NCBI GenBank assembly: GCA_015485235.1
Contig: WFTX01000140.1
Location: forward strand, 1 to 20,844
Length of the DNA: 20,844 bases
Source of the DNA: Nitrospirota bacterium
GTDB taxonomy: Bacteria; Nitrospirota; Thermodesulfovibrionia; Thermodesulfovibrionales; JdFR-85
Direction: 5' to 3'
The notes beneath the pieces were generated by a model. It ran no database searches. It was not told the DNA's origin and saw only the letters and a program-made list of their open reading frames with translations. The position numbers were made by a program, and so were the translations under genes. This document shows, piece after piece, positions 7,170-14,830 of this stretch; position 1 is the stretch's first letter; each line of letters begins with the position of its first letter.

Positions 7170-7917
7170 ATATCTCAGAGAGTTGATGGTTAAGGTAAAG
7201 AAAGGGCAGATCGGGGTTGATGAGGCTGTTGACAGATTGAAGACCCTGCCCTATGAGGATATAGGATTTGCAAAAGTTGATAACCATCGGAGCATCAGGC
7301 AGGGTGCACCTGAAATCATTTTTGGTCAGGGTAAAACTCCCGAGCAGATTGTCTCTATAATCAGGGTTCTGACAAAAGGTGGAAATGATGCTATTGTGAC
7401 AAGAACAACAAGGGAGGTGTTCCGAAAGGTTAAGGCAGTATATAAGAAGGCCCTTTACAATGAACAGGCCAGGATGATAGTCGTAAAAAAGACTGCCCGA
7501 CAGGCAAGGAAGAACAAGGGGCTTGTCCTTATAATTTCGGCTGGCACATCAGACATACCTGTGGCAGAGGAGGCAGCAGTTACAGCAGAGACTATGGGTA
7601 ATAAAGTGGAGCGTCTCTATGATGTTGGTATTGCAGGTATACACAGACTGCTTGACAACATAGATATCATAAAGGCTGCGACTGTCCTGGTAGTTGTTGC
7701 TGGTATGGAGGGAGCCCTCCCCAGCATTGTGGGTGGCCTTGTGGACAAGCCTGTAATCGCAGTCCCCACCAGTGTCGGCTATGGAGCGAGTTTCGGTGGT
7801 ATAGCCGCCCTGTTAGGCATGCTCAATTCATGTGCTTCAGGTGTTTCAGTGGTTAACATAGACAACGGTTTCGGGGCAGGATATATGGCAAATTTGATAA
7901 ACAGTTTACAAGGATAA
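7159..7917 (+). CDS. larB: LarB, nicotinic acid adenine dinucleotide carboxylase/hydrolase
   Basis: A 252-residue protein, the usual LarB length. LarB carboxylates C5 of the pyridinium of nicotinic acid adenine dinucleotide and splits the phosphoanhydride, the first step of NPN synthesis. The C-terminal half is a PurE-like carboxylase domain: ISAGTSDIPVAEEA near 126-140, GIAGIHRLLDN, GMEGALPSIVGGL, and VPTSVGYGASFGG. The N-terminal part has LarB-typical features such as the DNHRSIRQGAPEIIFGQGKT stretch. It starts inside the end of larE. With larE and the LarC-like gene it supplies all three enzyme types of the pathway, but no larA is nearby. Confidence 0.95.
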   Translation: MRHEYLRELMVKVKKGQIGVDEAVDRLKTLPYEDIGFAKVDNHRSIRQGAPEIIFGQGKTPEQIVSIIRVLTKGGNDAIVTRTTREVFRKVKAVYKKALYNEQARMIVVKKTARQARKNKGLVLIISAGTSDIPVAEEAAVTAETMGNKVERLYDVGIAGIHRLLDNIDIIKAATVLVVVAGMEGALPSIVGGLVDKPVIAVPTSVGYGASFGGIAALLGMLNSCASGVSVVNIDNGFGAGYMANLINSLQG

Positions 7918-7984
7918 ATGATAGAAATATTTTGAAAGCCATACAGTATCAAGAGGCAAACTTTCTTAGATAAGGGGAGGAAAT

Positions 7985-9871
7985 ATGCATGATTGTAGGA
8001 TGAGTGGTAACAAGGCTGCAGAGCAGATTATCCAGTGGGGAAGGTCATACTGGATGGAGACATGCTTTGACCGTGCACAGGCACTCAAGCCCTGCCCGTC
8101 AGGTGCAACCGGTGCATGCTGCAGGATATGTCATATGGGACCTTGCAGGTTTGTCCATGGGAGTGAAGACCGGGTGGAAAAGGGAATATGTGGTTCAAAA
8201 CTGACCACGGTTGTGGCTAGGAACTTCCTGCGCATGGCTGCTGCAGGCACGGCCGCACATTCAGACCATGCCAGGGAACTGGCTCTTTTGCTGCTCAAGG
8301 TTGCAAGAGGTGAAACCAAAGAGTTCGATATAAAGGATGCTAAAAAGCTCTCCAGAGTGGCAGGTATACTCGGGATTGAGACAGATGGAAGGGATAAATA
8401 CGAACTTGCTGAGGAGGTGGCGAAGAGAATAATAGATGATTTCGGGAGGCAGTGGGGCATCCTGAATTACATAAAAAGAGCACCCCTGAAGACGAGAGAA
8501 AGGTGGGAAAAGTGGAATATTATACCTGTTGGAATTGACAGGGAGGTTGCAGAGGCCCTCCATCGTACAAATATTGGTGTTGATCATGACCCTGAATCCT
8601 TACTGTTAAGTGCACTCAGGGTTTCAATTGCTGATGGATGGGGAGGCTCCATGATTGCTTCAGATATTTCAGACATACTTTTTGGAACTCCTTCCCCGCA
8701 TAAATCAGAGGCAGGATTCGGCATATTCAGTGACGAGATGGTAAACCTGCTCGTTATAGGTCATAATCCCGCTCTGTCAGAGAAACTCTTGGAAGTGCTA
8801 TCAGAGCCTGATATTATCGAATATGTCCACTCTAAGGGTGCACAGGGGATCGTATTGGGGGATATCTTTGGAATGAGACACGGAATTCCATCAGCAGGAG
8901 GATTTACCAACCAGGAACTGTGCCTGATTATGGGTATTATTGAGGCAGTAGTTGTGGATGCGCAGTGTGTAATGCCAACCCTTCCCGACCTTGCCTATAA
9001 TTTTCATACCAAGGTGATAACGACATCCAGCAAGGCACATCTTCCCGGGGCATTGCACATACCTTACGACGCTCATAAGGCAATGGAGACGGCAAGGGAG
9101 ATTGTTACGCTCGCAATCGATAATTATCCCAACAGGACAGGCATGGGGGAGAAAGTAAAAGAGAAAACTGCTGTTCTTTCCGGCTTTTCACCGGAATGCC
9201 TGGAAAATATCAACGGTGACATGGTTAGGTTCTCCTTTGCACAGCTTAACAGGGCCGTAAGAGAAGGAAGAATCAGAGGTATGGTGGGGCTTGTTGGCTG
9301 TGATAATCCAAGGGTGGAGGCAACAGGTGTGCATACATGTCTTGCAAAGGAACTAGTTAAGGATGATGTTCTCGTTTTCACTACAGAGTGCGGGGCAGCA
9401 GCCTGTTCCCTGTCCGCGCTTCTGAACCCTGATGAGATACTCAAAGAGGCGGGGCCGGGCCTGAGAAGAACTTGTGAGGATTTGTCAATACCTCCGATCT
9501 TGCATCTGGGTTCATGCAATGATAATGCAAGGATACTGAACATGCTTTCATCCATTGTTGCTGAAGGTGATCTGTCCGAGGAGATAGGCGGGTTACCAGT
9601 TGTCATAATTGCACCGGAGTGGATGGCTGAAAAGGAGATCGCTGCGGGATGCTACTTTGCCGCCTCCGGAATTCCTGTTATCATGGGCGGGCCATCACCT
9701 GTAGAGGCCAGTCAGGATGTGGAGAAGATAATGACAGAGGAGTGGTATGAGAAGTTTAAAGGCGCAATACACTTTGAGCCTGATTATGAGAAAATCTATG
9801 ATCTTGCCATTGAGTATATTGACAGGGCGAGGGAAGCACTCGATCTGGAGGTCTATGAATTTGGCAGGTAA
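7985..9871 (+). CDS. Atypical anaerobic Ni-CO dehydrogenase (CooS family) lacking one C-cluster ligand loop
   Basis: A 628-residue CooS-family protein. CooS dimers interconvert CO and CO2 on a Ni-Fe-S C-cluster and pass electrons through B and D clusters. The D/B-cluster cysteines are present: C37, C45, C46, C49, C54, C69. H92 of the proton path (GTAAHSDH), C-cluster ligands H260 (GHNP), C328 (DAQC), C439 (VGCDN), C469 (ECG) and C511 (GSCNDN), and the catalytic lysine K550 (EWMAEK) also remain. The loop CCTGNE, containing the iron ligand Cys295 of the Carboxydothermus enzyme, is deleted: residues 288-300 read GIVLGDIFGMRHG. The surrounding bases stay in frame, so this is not a frameshift. AGGGGAGG precedes ATG 7985. 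No cooC or acs genes are in the window. It may have altered activity or a different substrate. Confidence 0.93.
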   Translation: MHDCRMSGNKAAEQIIQWGRSYWMETCFDRAQALKPCPSGATGACCRICHMGPCRFVHGSEDRVEKGICGSKLTTVVARNFLRMAAAGTAAHSDHARELALLLLKVARGETKEFDIKDAKKLSRVAGILGIETDGRDKYELAEEVAKRIIDDFGRQWGILNYIKRAPLKTRERWEKWNIIPVGIDREVAEALHRTNIGVDHDPESLLLSALRVSIADGWGGSMIASDISDILFGTPSPHKSEAGFGIFSDEMVNLLVIGHNPALSEKLLEVLSEPDIIEYVHSKGAQGIVLGDIFGMRHGIPSAGGFTNQELCLIMGIIEAVVVDAQCVMPTLPDLAYNFHTKVITTSSKAHLPGALHIPYDAHKAMETAREIVTLAIDNYPNRTGMGEKVKEKTAVLSGFSPECLENINGDMVRFSFAQLNRAVREGRIRGMVGLVGCDNPRVEATGVHTCLAKELVKDDVLVFTTECGAAACSLSALLNPDEILKEAGPGLRRTCEDLSIPPILHLGSCNDNARILNMLSSIVAEGDLSEEIGGLPVVIIAPEWMAEKEIAAGCYFAASGIPVIMGGPSPVEASQDVEKIMTEEWYEKFKGAIHFEPDYEKIYDLAIEYIDRAREALDLEVYEFGR

Positions 9872-9912
9872 TGGGTCAGCCTTTTACTTGAAATGGAAAC
9901 AGGAGCTTGTTA

Positions 9913-9930
9913 ATGTACAGCTCTGTACAT
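9913..9930. other. 18-bp inverted repeat between the CooS-like and NuoF-like genes
   Basis: ATGTACAG and CTGTACAT are perfect 8-base arms separated by CT, followed by GTTTTTAG. As RNA it would give a 7-bp stem with a 4-base loop; as DNA it could be an operator. It does not match the ACATGT-centred operator of the GntR locus. The T-run is short, so complete termination is unlikely and partial attenuation is possible. Confidence 0.5.
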
Positions 9931-9953
9931 GTTTTTAGAAGAGAGGATGGTAG

Positions 9954-12146
9954 ATGGAGAGTCTGAAAAGTATAGAGGAGTTAAGAACCCTCAGGGCCAA
10001 CCTGAAAAAGAATACGGATAATTCAAGCAGGAAGACTGTGAAGGTATGTTGTGGTACTGCATGTAGTGCCATGGGTGCCAGGAAGGTTGTCAGTGCCTTT
10101 GAGGAGAGGGCGGCGGACTCCAGGAAGGATATAGAGGTCATTAAGACGGGTTGTCAGGGACTCTGCCAGAAAGGACCTGTTCTGATGGTTGAACCCCACG
10201 GGTACTTCTATCAGAAGGTAAGCCACACAAGGGTCAGAGAGATCTTAAGTAAAACAATCTCTGCTGATGCTCCCGTAAGGAGACTCCTGTACAGGGAGTC
10301 TGTCTCTGATGATCCAATTGAGAAAATGGATGAGATACCCTTTTATGAAAAGCAGGTCAGAATGGTTTTGAGGAACAATGGTCTGATAGACCCCTGCAAC
10401 ATATATCATTATATAGCACGTGACGGATACTCCGCCGTTGAGAAGATTCTTGCAGACATGTCTCCAGAAGAGGTGCTGAATGAGATTAAAGAGTCGGGCC
10501 TGAGGGGCCGTGGGGGAGCGGGCTTCCCAACAGGGGAAAAATGGGAGGTGGCAAGAAATGCTCCGGGCAGAATAAAGCTTGTAATAGCCAACGGTGATGA
10601 AGGCGATCCCGGGGCATTCATGGACAGGTCACTTATGGAAGGTGATCCACAAAGTATCCTTGAAGGTATGATTATCTGTGCCTACACTGTTGGAGCCAGT
10701 TACGGTTTCATATACGTGCGTCATGAATATCCTCTGGCAGTGAAGAATCTCAGGGTAGCCATCCGGCAGGCAGAACAGCTTGGCCTGCTTGGTGACAATA
10801 TACTCGGTACTGGATTCAGCTTCACAGTCGATATCAGAGAGGGTGCCGGTGCATTTGTCTGCGGTGAGGAGACTGCCCTTATAAGCTCGATTGAAGGAGA
10901 AAGGGGTTTTCCGAGGCCGAGACCTCCCTATCCGGCGATAAGCGGGTTATGGGAGATGCCAACAGTGATAAACAATGTGGAAACCCTTTCCCAGATACCT
11001 TTGATCATCCTTAAAGGTGCCGAGTATTACAGAAGCATAGGGACTGAAACCAGCCCCGGCACCAAGGTCTTTGCCCTGACAGGCAAGGTTGTCAACACAG
11101 GACTGATCGAGGTCCCGATGGGAATTACGCTAAGGGAGATCATCTTTGATATAGGTGGTGGGATAATAGGTGGAAAAAGGTTTAAAGCTGTACAGACAGG
11201 AGGTCCTTCAGGTGGCTGTCTTTCAGAAGAACATTTGGATCTTCCCGTTGATTTCGATTCCCTGGCTGAGGTCGGCTCAATGATGGGCTCAGGGGGAATG
11301 GTTGTTATGGATGAAGACAACTGCATGCTTGACATAGCAAAGTTCTTTCTATCCTTTACACAGAAGGAGTCCTGTGGAAAGTGTCCTCCCTGCAGGATCG
11401 GTACTTATCAGATGTTGCAGATACTTGAGAAAATAACGTCTGGTTATGGTGAGGAAGGTGATATAGATAGACTTGAGGCAATAGGAAACATAGTCAAAAA
11501 AGGTTCTCTCTGTGGTCTCGGCCAGACTGCACCCAATCCTGTGCTTTCCACTATCAGACATTTCCGTGAGGAGTATGAGGAGCATATTAATGACAAGATC
11601 TGCAAGGCAAATGTCTGTACAGGTATTGGAGTTTACAGGATTGAAGGTTCTGAATGTTTTCTCTGTGGTCTTTGCAAAGAGGTGTGTGCCCATGATGCAG
11701 TAAAGGAAACCATAACGGGATTCTATATTGAAACAGACTATTGCACAAAGTGTAAGGCGTGCTATACGATCTGTCCTGTAAAGGCGGTTAAGATAGGGAA
11801 AGAAGTACTTCCCTGGGTTATTCCGGAACAATGTGAAGGGTGCTCTGACTGTGTTGATGCCTGTATTGTCCACGGTCTAAAAATGTATAAAACCAGCAAG
11901 GAAGGTATTTTCCTGCCATGGCTGGAGGATCCGGATATTTGTGTCAGTTGCGGCAAGTGTGCTGCGGTATGTGCTACCGGAGGCATCATACTCACAATTC
12001 ATACTGAAGATGCAAAGGAGAGATTCCTGCACAAGAGACCCCTCGGGCTGAAGGTGGATGAGAAAGAGCCGCCGGATACCTGTGAAGAAGAAGCAGCCGA
12101 ACAGACTGGAACAAATGCGACAGATAATGAGGCAACGACACGGTAG
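9954..12146 (+). CDS. NuoF/HydB-like NAD(P)H-dependent flavin/Fe-S subunit with ferredoxin tail
   Basis: A 730-residue electron-transfer protein. Residues 25-85 are a thioredoxin-like [2Fe-2S] domain (C32/33, C37, C67, C71). The NuoF core follows, with GRGGAGFPTG (185-194) and GDEGDPGAFMDR for FMN/NADH binding, an SLBB domain near TKVFALTGKVVNTG, and a [4Fe-4S] site at C474, C477, C480 and C520. The tail carries four CxxCxxCxxxC ferredoxin motifs beginning at C568, C597, C627 and C663. The layout resembles HydB of electron-bifurcating hydrogenases and the beta subunit of NAD-linked formate dehydrogenases, but with a longer ferredoxin tail. It sits 82 bases after the CooS-like gene, so the likely job is electron exchange between that protein and NAD(P). 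The final 40 residues are acidic and low-complexity. Confidence 0.92.
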   Translation: MESLKSIEELRTLRANLKKNTDNSSRKTVKVCCGTACSAMGARKVVSAFEERAADSRKDIEVIKTGCQGLCQKGPVLMVEPHGYFYQKVSHTRVREILSKTISADAPVRRLLYRESVSDDPIEKMDEIPFYEKQVRMVLRNNGLIDPCNIYHYIARDGYSAVEKILADMSPEEVLNEIKESGLRGRGGAGFPTGEKWEVARNAPGRIKLVIANGDEGDPGAFMDRSLMEGDPQSILEGMIICAYTVGASYGFIYVRHEYPLAVKNLRVAIRQAEQLGLLGDNILGTGFSFTVDIREGAGAFVCGEETALISSIEGERGFPRPRPPYPAISGLWEMPTVINNVETLSQIPLIILKGAEYYRSIGTETSPGTKVFALTGKVVNTGLIEVPMGITLREIIFDIGGGIIGGKRFKAVQTGGPSGGCLSEEHLDLPVDFDSLAEVGSMMGSGGMVVMDEDNCMLDIAKFFLSFTQKESCGKCPPCRIGTYQMLQILEKITSGYGEEGDIDRLEAIGNIVKKGSLCGLGQTAPNPVLSTIRHFREEYEEHINDKICKANVCTGIGVYRIEGSECFLCGLCKEVCAHDAVKETITGFYIETDYCTKCKACYTICPVKAVKIGKEVLPWVIPEQCEGCSDCVDACIVHGLKMYKTSKEGIFLPWLEDPDICVSCGKCAAVCATGGIILTIHTEDAKERFLHKRPLGLKVDEKEPPDTCEEEAAEQTGTNATDNEATTR

Positions 12147-12160
12147 GAGTCCACATTTGT

Positions 12161-12192
12161 ATCAAGGCACTGTAAGGGCGTGTGCCCTTGAT
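12161..12192 (+). other. Competing hairpins upstream of the DsrE-family gene
   Basis: AAGGGC (12174-12179) and GCCCTT (12184-12189) form a 6-bp stem with a 4-base loop. ATCAAGG (12161-12167) can instead pair with CCTTGAT (12186-12192), using part of the same 3' arm, and is extended by CAC/GTG with one bulge. The two structures exclude each other. A TATAAT at 12198-12203 lies just downstream but has no good -35 element. This could be a processing or attenuation site. Confidence 0.4.
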
Positions 12193-12239
12193 AGACTTAT
12201 AATGAAGTTCTGAGAAAAACTTTTCAAGGAGGTTTGACA

Positions 12240-12572
12240 ATGGCAAAACTGGTCGTTCTGGTACTTTCTGGTCCTGAAAACAGACGGAAGGTCATAACAG
12301 GTTTGAAGTTTGCACAGATGGCAAAGGAAAGTGGCAAGTTGGAGGATGTGAGAGTGATTGTTTCAGCCGAGGCCGTGGATATATTCAAGGATGAATTCTT
12401 CAAGGATCTGATCAAAGAGGTGAATGCCTCAGTCTCTATGAAGGCATGCAAGATGAATGCAGAAGGTGCAGGCGTAGCTGATTACGTTGAATCTTCTGGC
12501 GTTTCTCTTTCTCCTGTTGGGAAAGAACTCCTTGATTTTATCAATGAAGGTTATGAGGTGATCAGTTTCTGA
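12240..12572 (+). CDS. DsrE-family (sulfur relay fold) protein
   Basis: A 110-residue protein with the DsrE/DsrF-like alpha/beta fold: an initial hydrophobic strand KLVVLVLSGPEN, a helix GLKFAQMAKESG, strand VRVIVSAEAV, then a helix-rich second half with a single cysteine, C70, in SMKACKMNAEG. In this family a cysteine at this place often carries persulfide sulfur. The start is ATG 12240, seven bases after AAGGAGG. A TTG two codons upstream is less likely, as it would overlap the optimum spacing. It follows the NuoF-like gene and could supply sulfur for LarE or for Fe-S cluster assembly, but direct evidence is lacking. Some family members have no sulfur role. Confidence 0.75.
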   Translation: MAKLVVLVLSGPENRRKVITGLKFAQMAKESGKLEDVRVIVSAEAVDIFKDEFFKDLIKEVNASVSMKACKMNAEGAGVADYVESSGVSLSPVGKELLDFINEGYEVISF

Positions 12573-12600
12573 TCCTTTTCTCCTGAGAACTCAATATGGA

Positions 12601-12724
12601 AAATGAAGAACCCTGCGGCTACGATAGGTGCTGTTCACGACACGGGCAGGCGAGACCGCAGGGTATCTTCGAAATGTAAGGAAGTTTTTTTATCGTATTA
12701 CATCCGCTCGCTGAGCATATTCAA
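12601..12724 (-). repeat. Hairpin-bearing intergenic repeat, left copy
   Basis: This 124-bp stretch matches the reverse complement of 16870-16973. Shared blocks include the stem GAAGA/ACCCTGCGG with CCGCAGGGT/TCTTC, the block ATGTAAGGAAGTTTT, ATTACAT, and GCTCGCTG followed by GCATATTCAA. The left copy carries about 32 extra bases in the hairpin loop (about 12620-12651). There are no coding potential and no transposase. It has the look of a non-autonomous MITE-like or extragenic palindromic element and may also work as a transcript 3'-end hairpin for the upstream operon. Confidence 0.85.
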
Positions 12725-12742
12725 TAGAGAAATGGAGGACCG

Positions 12743-13624
12743 ATGGAATCAGAAAAGAGAGAAGTGACAGAACAGATAGATGCTACAGTAACTATCCTGG
12801 TTGATAATACAGTAATGGAGCTGATACCTGGCAGTGAGTCTATTGAGCGAATTTCGAGTCCGGAGAGGAGCTTCATAGCTGAGCACGGGTTCTCAGTGCT
12901 GATTGAGACAGAAGAGAATAAAATTCTGATAGACACCGGAGCTACCGGGATAGCCCTTGAGCATAATCTTAGCCTTCTGGGACTGGCGCTTGATGACATA
13001 GACGTTACATTTCTTTCACATGGCCACAGTGATCATACCGGCGGAATACATAAGGTCAAGGGCAGAATAATAGCACACCCGGACACTTTTCATAAGCGAT
13101 TCATAGAGACAAGGGATGGTGGTATGGTTGATCTCTCTGCTCCAGAAGGTGACTTTGAAAGTCAGTTCATCGAGATGCACAGGGAGCCCGTAAAACTTGC
13201 AAAAGGGGTTTTTACAACAGGCGAGATACAGAGAATTCATGAATGGGAAGAATTGAAGGTATTCAAAATAAGCAGAAACGGCAAGATAGAAAACGACAGA
13301 GTCCTGGATGATCAGGGTGTTATCATCAATACAAAGAAAGGCCTTGTCGTTATTGCTGGTTGCAGCCATTCAGGGATTGTCAATACAATTGAACAGGCGA
13401 TTAGGATTGCCGGTATCAGTGATGTGTATTGTGTGATAGGCGGCTTTCATCTCATCGGACCGGGGGAGGATAAAATCGACAGAACTATAGACGAATTCAA
13501 ACGATTGAAGGTGAAAAAGGTCGTACCGCTTCACTGTACAGGTTTTGAGGCGATTAAAAGGATGTCGATGTCTTTGTCGCAGGAGTTTGAATATGGCACG
13601 GCGGGGTGCAGAATGGAATTTTAG
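12743..13624 (+). CDS. COG1237-type metallo-beta-lactamase-fold hydrolase
   Basis: A 293-residue cytosolic metallo-hydrolase. The metal motif H93-x-H95-x-D97-H98 in LSHGHSDHTGG is intact. C207-S-H209-S-G (GCSHSGIVNT), GGFHLIG with H236, and PLHCTGFEA with H264 are typical of the COG1237 branch, which includes ribofuranosylaminobenzene-phosphate-linked dihydropterin synthases of methanopterin-type pathways. Bacterial homologues often have no known substrate. The N-terminal 30 residues are acidic and variable. AATGGAGG precedes the ATG. It lies directly after the left repeat and opens the block containing the Nuo-like genes. Its reaction here is unknown. Confidence 0.85.
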   Translation: MESEKREVTEQIDATVTILVDNTVMELIPGSESIERISSPERSFIAEHGFSVLIETEENKILIDTGATGIALEHNLSLLGLALDDIDVTFLSHGHSDHTGGIHKVKGRIIAHPDTFHKRFIETRDGGMVDLSAPEGDFESQFIEMHREPVKLAKGVFTTGEIQRIHEWEELKVFKISRNGKIENDRVLDDQGVIINTKKGLVVIAGCSHSGIVNTIEQAIRIAGISDVYCVIGGFHLIGPGEDKIDRTIDEFKRLKVKKVVPLHCTGFEAIKRMSMSLSQEFEYGTAGCRMEF

Positions 13625-13713
13625 CGGGAATTCCGTTGATGAGGCTGCTCAAAGCCTTGAGTCATGAATGATTCGCAGTTAGGAGCCAATCACTAAACTA
13701 ACCGGAGGTTTTC

Positions 13714-14205
13714 ATGGATATGGACAGGATTGATCTGGATTCTGAAATAGGCAGGATAGGTGCACATATCGGTGCTCAGGACAGGAGGAGAGGACTTTTG
13801 ATACCCCTGCTTCACAAGATACAGGAGGACTATGGGTATCTTTCCGGGGAAGCGTTGGAGAGGCTTTCAAAGAAGCTGGAGATGCCTCTTTCAGAGATAT
13901 ATTCTGTGGCAAGCTTTTATCATCAATTTTATTTTACACCCCGGGGCAGAAAGATAGTAAGGGTATGTATGGGCACAGCCTGTCATGTACGTGGAGCCGG
14001 GAAGTTGCTTGATAATCTGCAGCAAAGGTTTAATGTAGGGATTGGTGAAACCACTGAGGACATGGCGATGACGCTTGAGACAGTAGGCTGTGTAGGCTGT
14101 TGCGGTCTTGCACCTGTTATTACAGTGAATGAAGATATTCTGGGTGAGGCAGGCTCGAAGAACCTGGAACTACTTTTAGAAAGTATAGAAGAGGATCAGG
14201 GGTAA
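13714..14205 (+). CDS. NuoE-like [2Fe-2S] subunit
   Basis: A 163-residue protein of the NuoE/HydC family, the 24-kDa-type subunit that binds one [2Fe-2S] cluster next to the FMN subunit. The N-terminal helical part (LLHKIQEDYGYLSGEALERL) and the FYHQFYFTPRGR segment are typical. The cluster ligands are C85 and C90 (CMGTAC) and C126 with C129/C130 (CVGCC). Length is normal. The next gene begins two bases after its stop, so they are translationally linked. It probably pairs with the NuoF-like protein encoded at 9954, since the adjacent NuoF-like gene has no flavin domain. Confidence 0.92.
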   Translation: MDMDRIDLDSEIGRIGAHIGAQDRRRGLLIPLLHKIQEDYGYLSGEALERLSKKLEMPLSEIYSVASFYHQFYFTPRGRKIVRVCMGTACHVRGAGKLLDNLQQRFNVGIGETTEDMAMTLETVGCVGCCGLAPVITVNEDILGEAGSKNLELLLESIEEDQG

Positions 14206-14207
14206 AG

Positions 14208-14819
14208 ATGGAAGAAAAACTGACGGTGAAAGTGGAAGATATAAAGGCCGGGGCTGACGAGATGGTCTGTCCCGTACAGCGGGCACTATACTACATCGAG
14301 GAGTTTTTAAAAGGTCCCATGTGTGGGAGATGCTTCCCCTGTTCCTTTGGCACCTATGAGGCGAAGCTCAGGCTTCATGGGATAATACAGGGTGAGGGCA
14401 AGGGAGATGACGTTGATGCACTCATAAGGATATCAGAGAATATGTCGGTCTCATCGTTTTGCAGGAAGGGCAAGGAAACGGCGAGGTACTTGAAAGAATA
14501 TTTAGATACCGGCGTTTTTCAGGTGCACATAAAAGGAATCTGTCCGGATGCAGAATGTATGAAATACATCAGATACAAGATAATACCCGATAAGTGCACC
14601 AACTGCGGTGTCTGCAAGACTGTGTGTGAGGAGCATGCAGTATCCGGACAGGAGAGGAAGGTCAGGTTCCAGACAGGTTACCCGCCCTTTGAAATAAGAG
14701 AGGACAAGTGTAACTGCTGTGGACAGTGCATGCCTGTATGTCCGACAGGTGCCATAGTGGTGACAGAGAAGACGACAGGCAGGGTTATAACAGGGAAGGA
14801 GCAGGAAGTATTAGTTTAA
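14208..14819 (+). CDS. NuoF C-terminal remnant fused to two ferredoxin clusters (no flavin domain)
   Basis: A 203-residue Fe-S protein. Residues about 15-100 match only the C-terminal [4Fe-4S] helical domain of NuoF: GPMCGRCFPCSFGTYE corresponds to the E-S-C-G-K-C-P-P-C-R-I-G-T motif, and SSFCRKGKETARY corresponds to the later single-cysteine motif. The second half carries two CxxCxxCxxxC motifs, CTNCGVCKTVC and CNCCGQCMPVC. The FMN/NADH-binding and SLBB regions are completely absent. The start has its own in-frame ATG two bases after nuoE-like, so this looks like a genuine minimised subunit and not a broken gene. It is presumably an electron wire between the NuoE-like and NuoG-like proteins. 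Confidence 0.88.
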   Translation: MEEKLTVKVEDIKAGADEMVCPVQRALYYIEEFLKGPMCGRCFPCSFGTYEAKLRLHGIIQGEGKGDDVDALIRISENMSVSSFCRKGKETARYLKEYLDTGVFQVHIKGICPDAECMKYIRYKIIPDKCTNCGVCKTVCEEHAVSGQERKVRFQTGYPPFEIREDKCNCCGQCMPVCPTGAIVVTEKTTGRVITGKEQEVLV

Positions 14820-14830
14820 GGAGGTGTTGG

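Noticed and set aside
14726..14830. Upstream extension of the NuoG-like protein
   Set aside because: It would overlap the preceding ferredoxin gene in another frame; a strong AAGGAGGTG precedes the ATG at 14831, and the [2Fe-2S] domain begins there.
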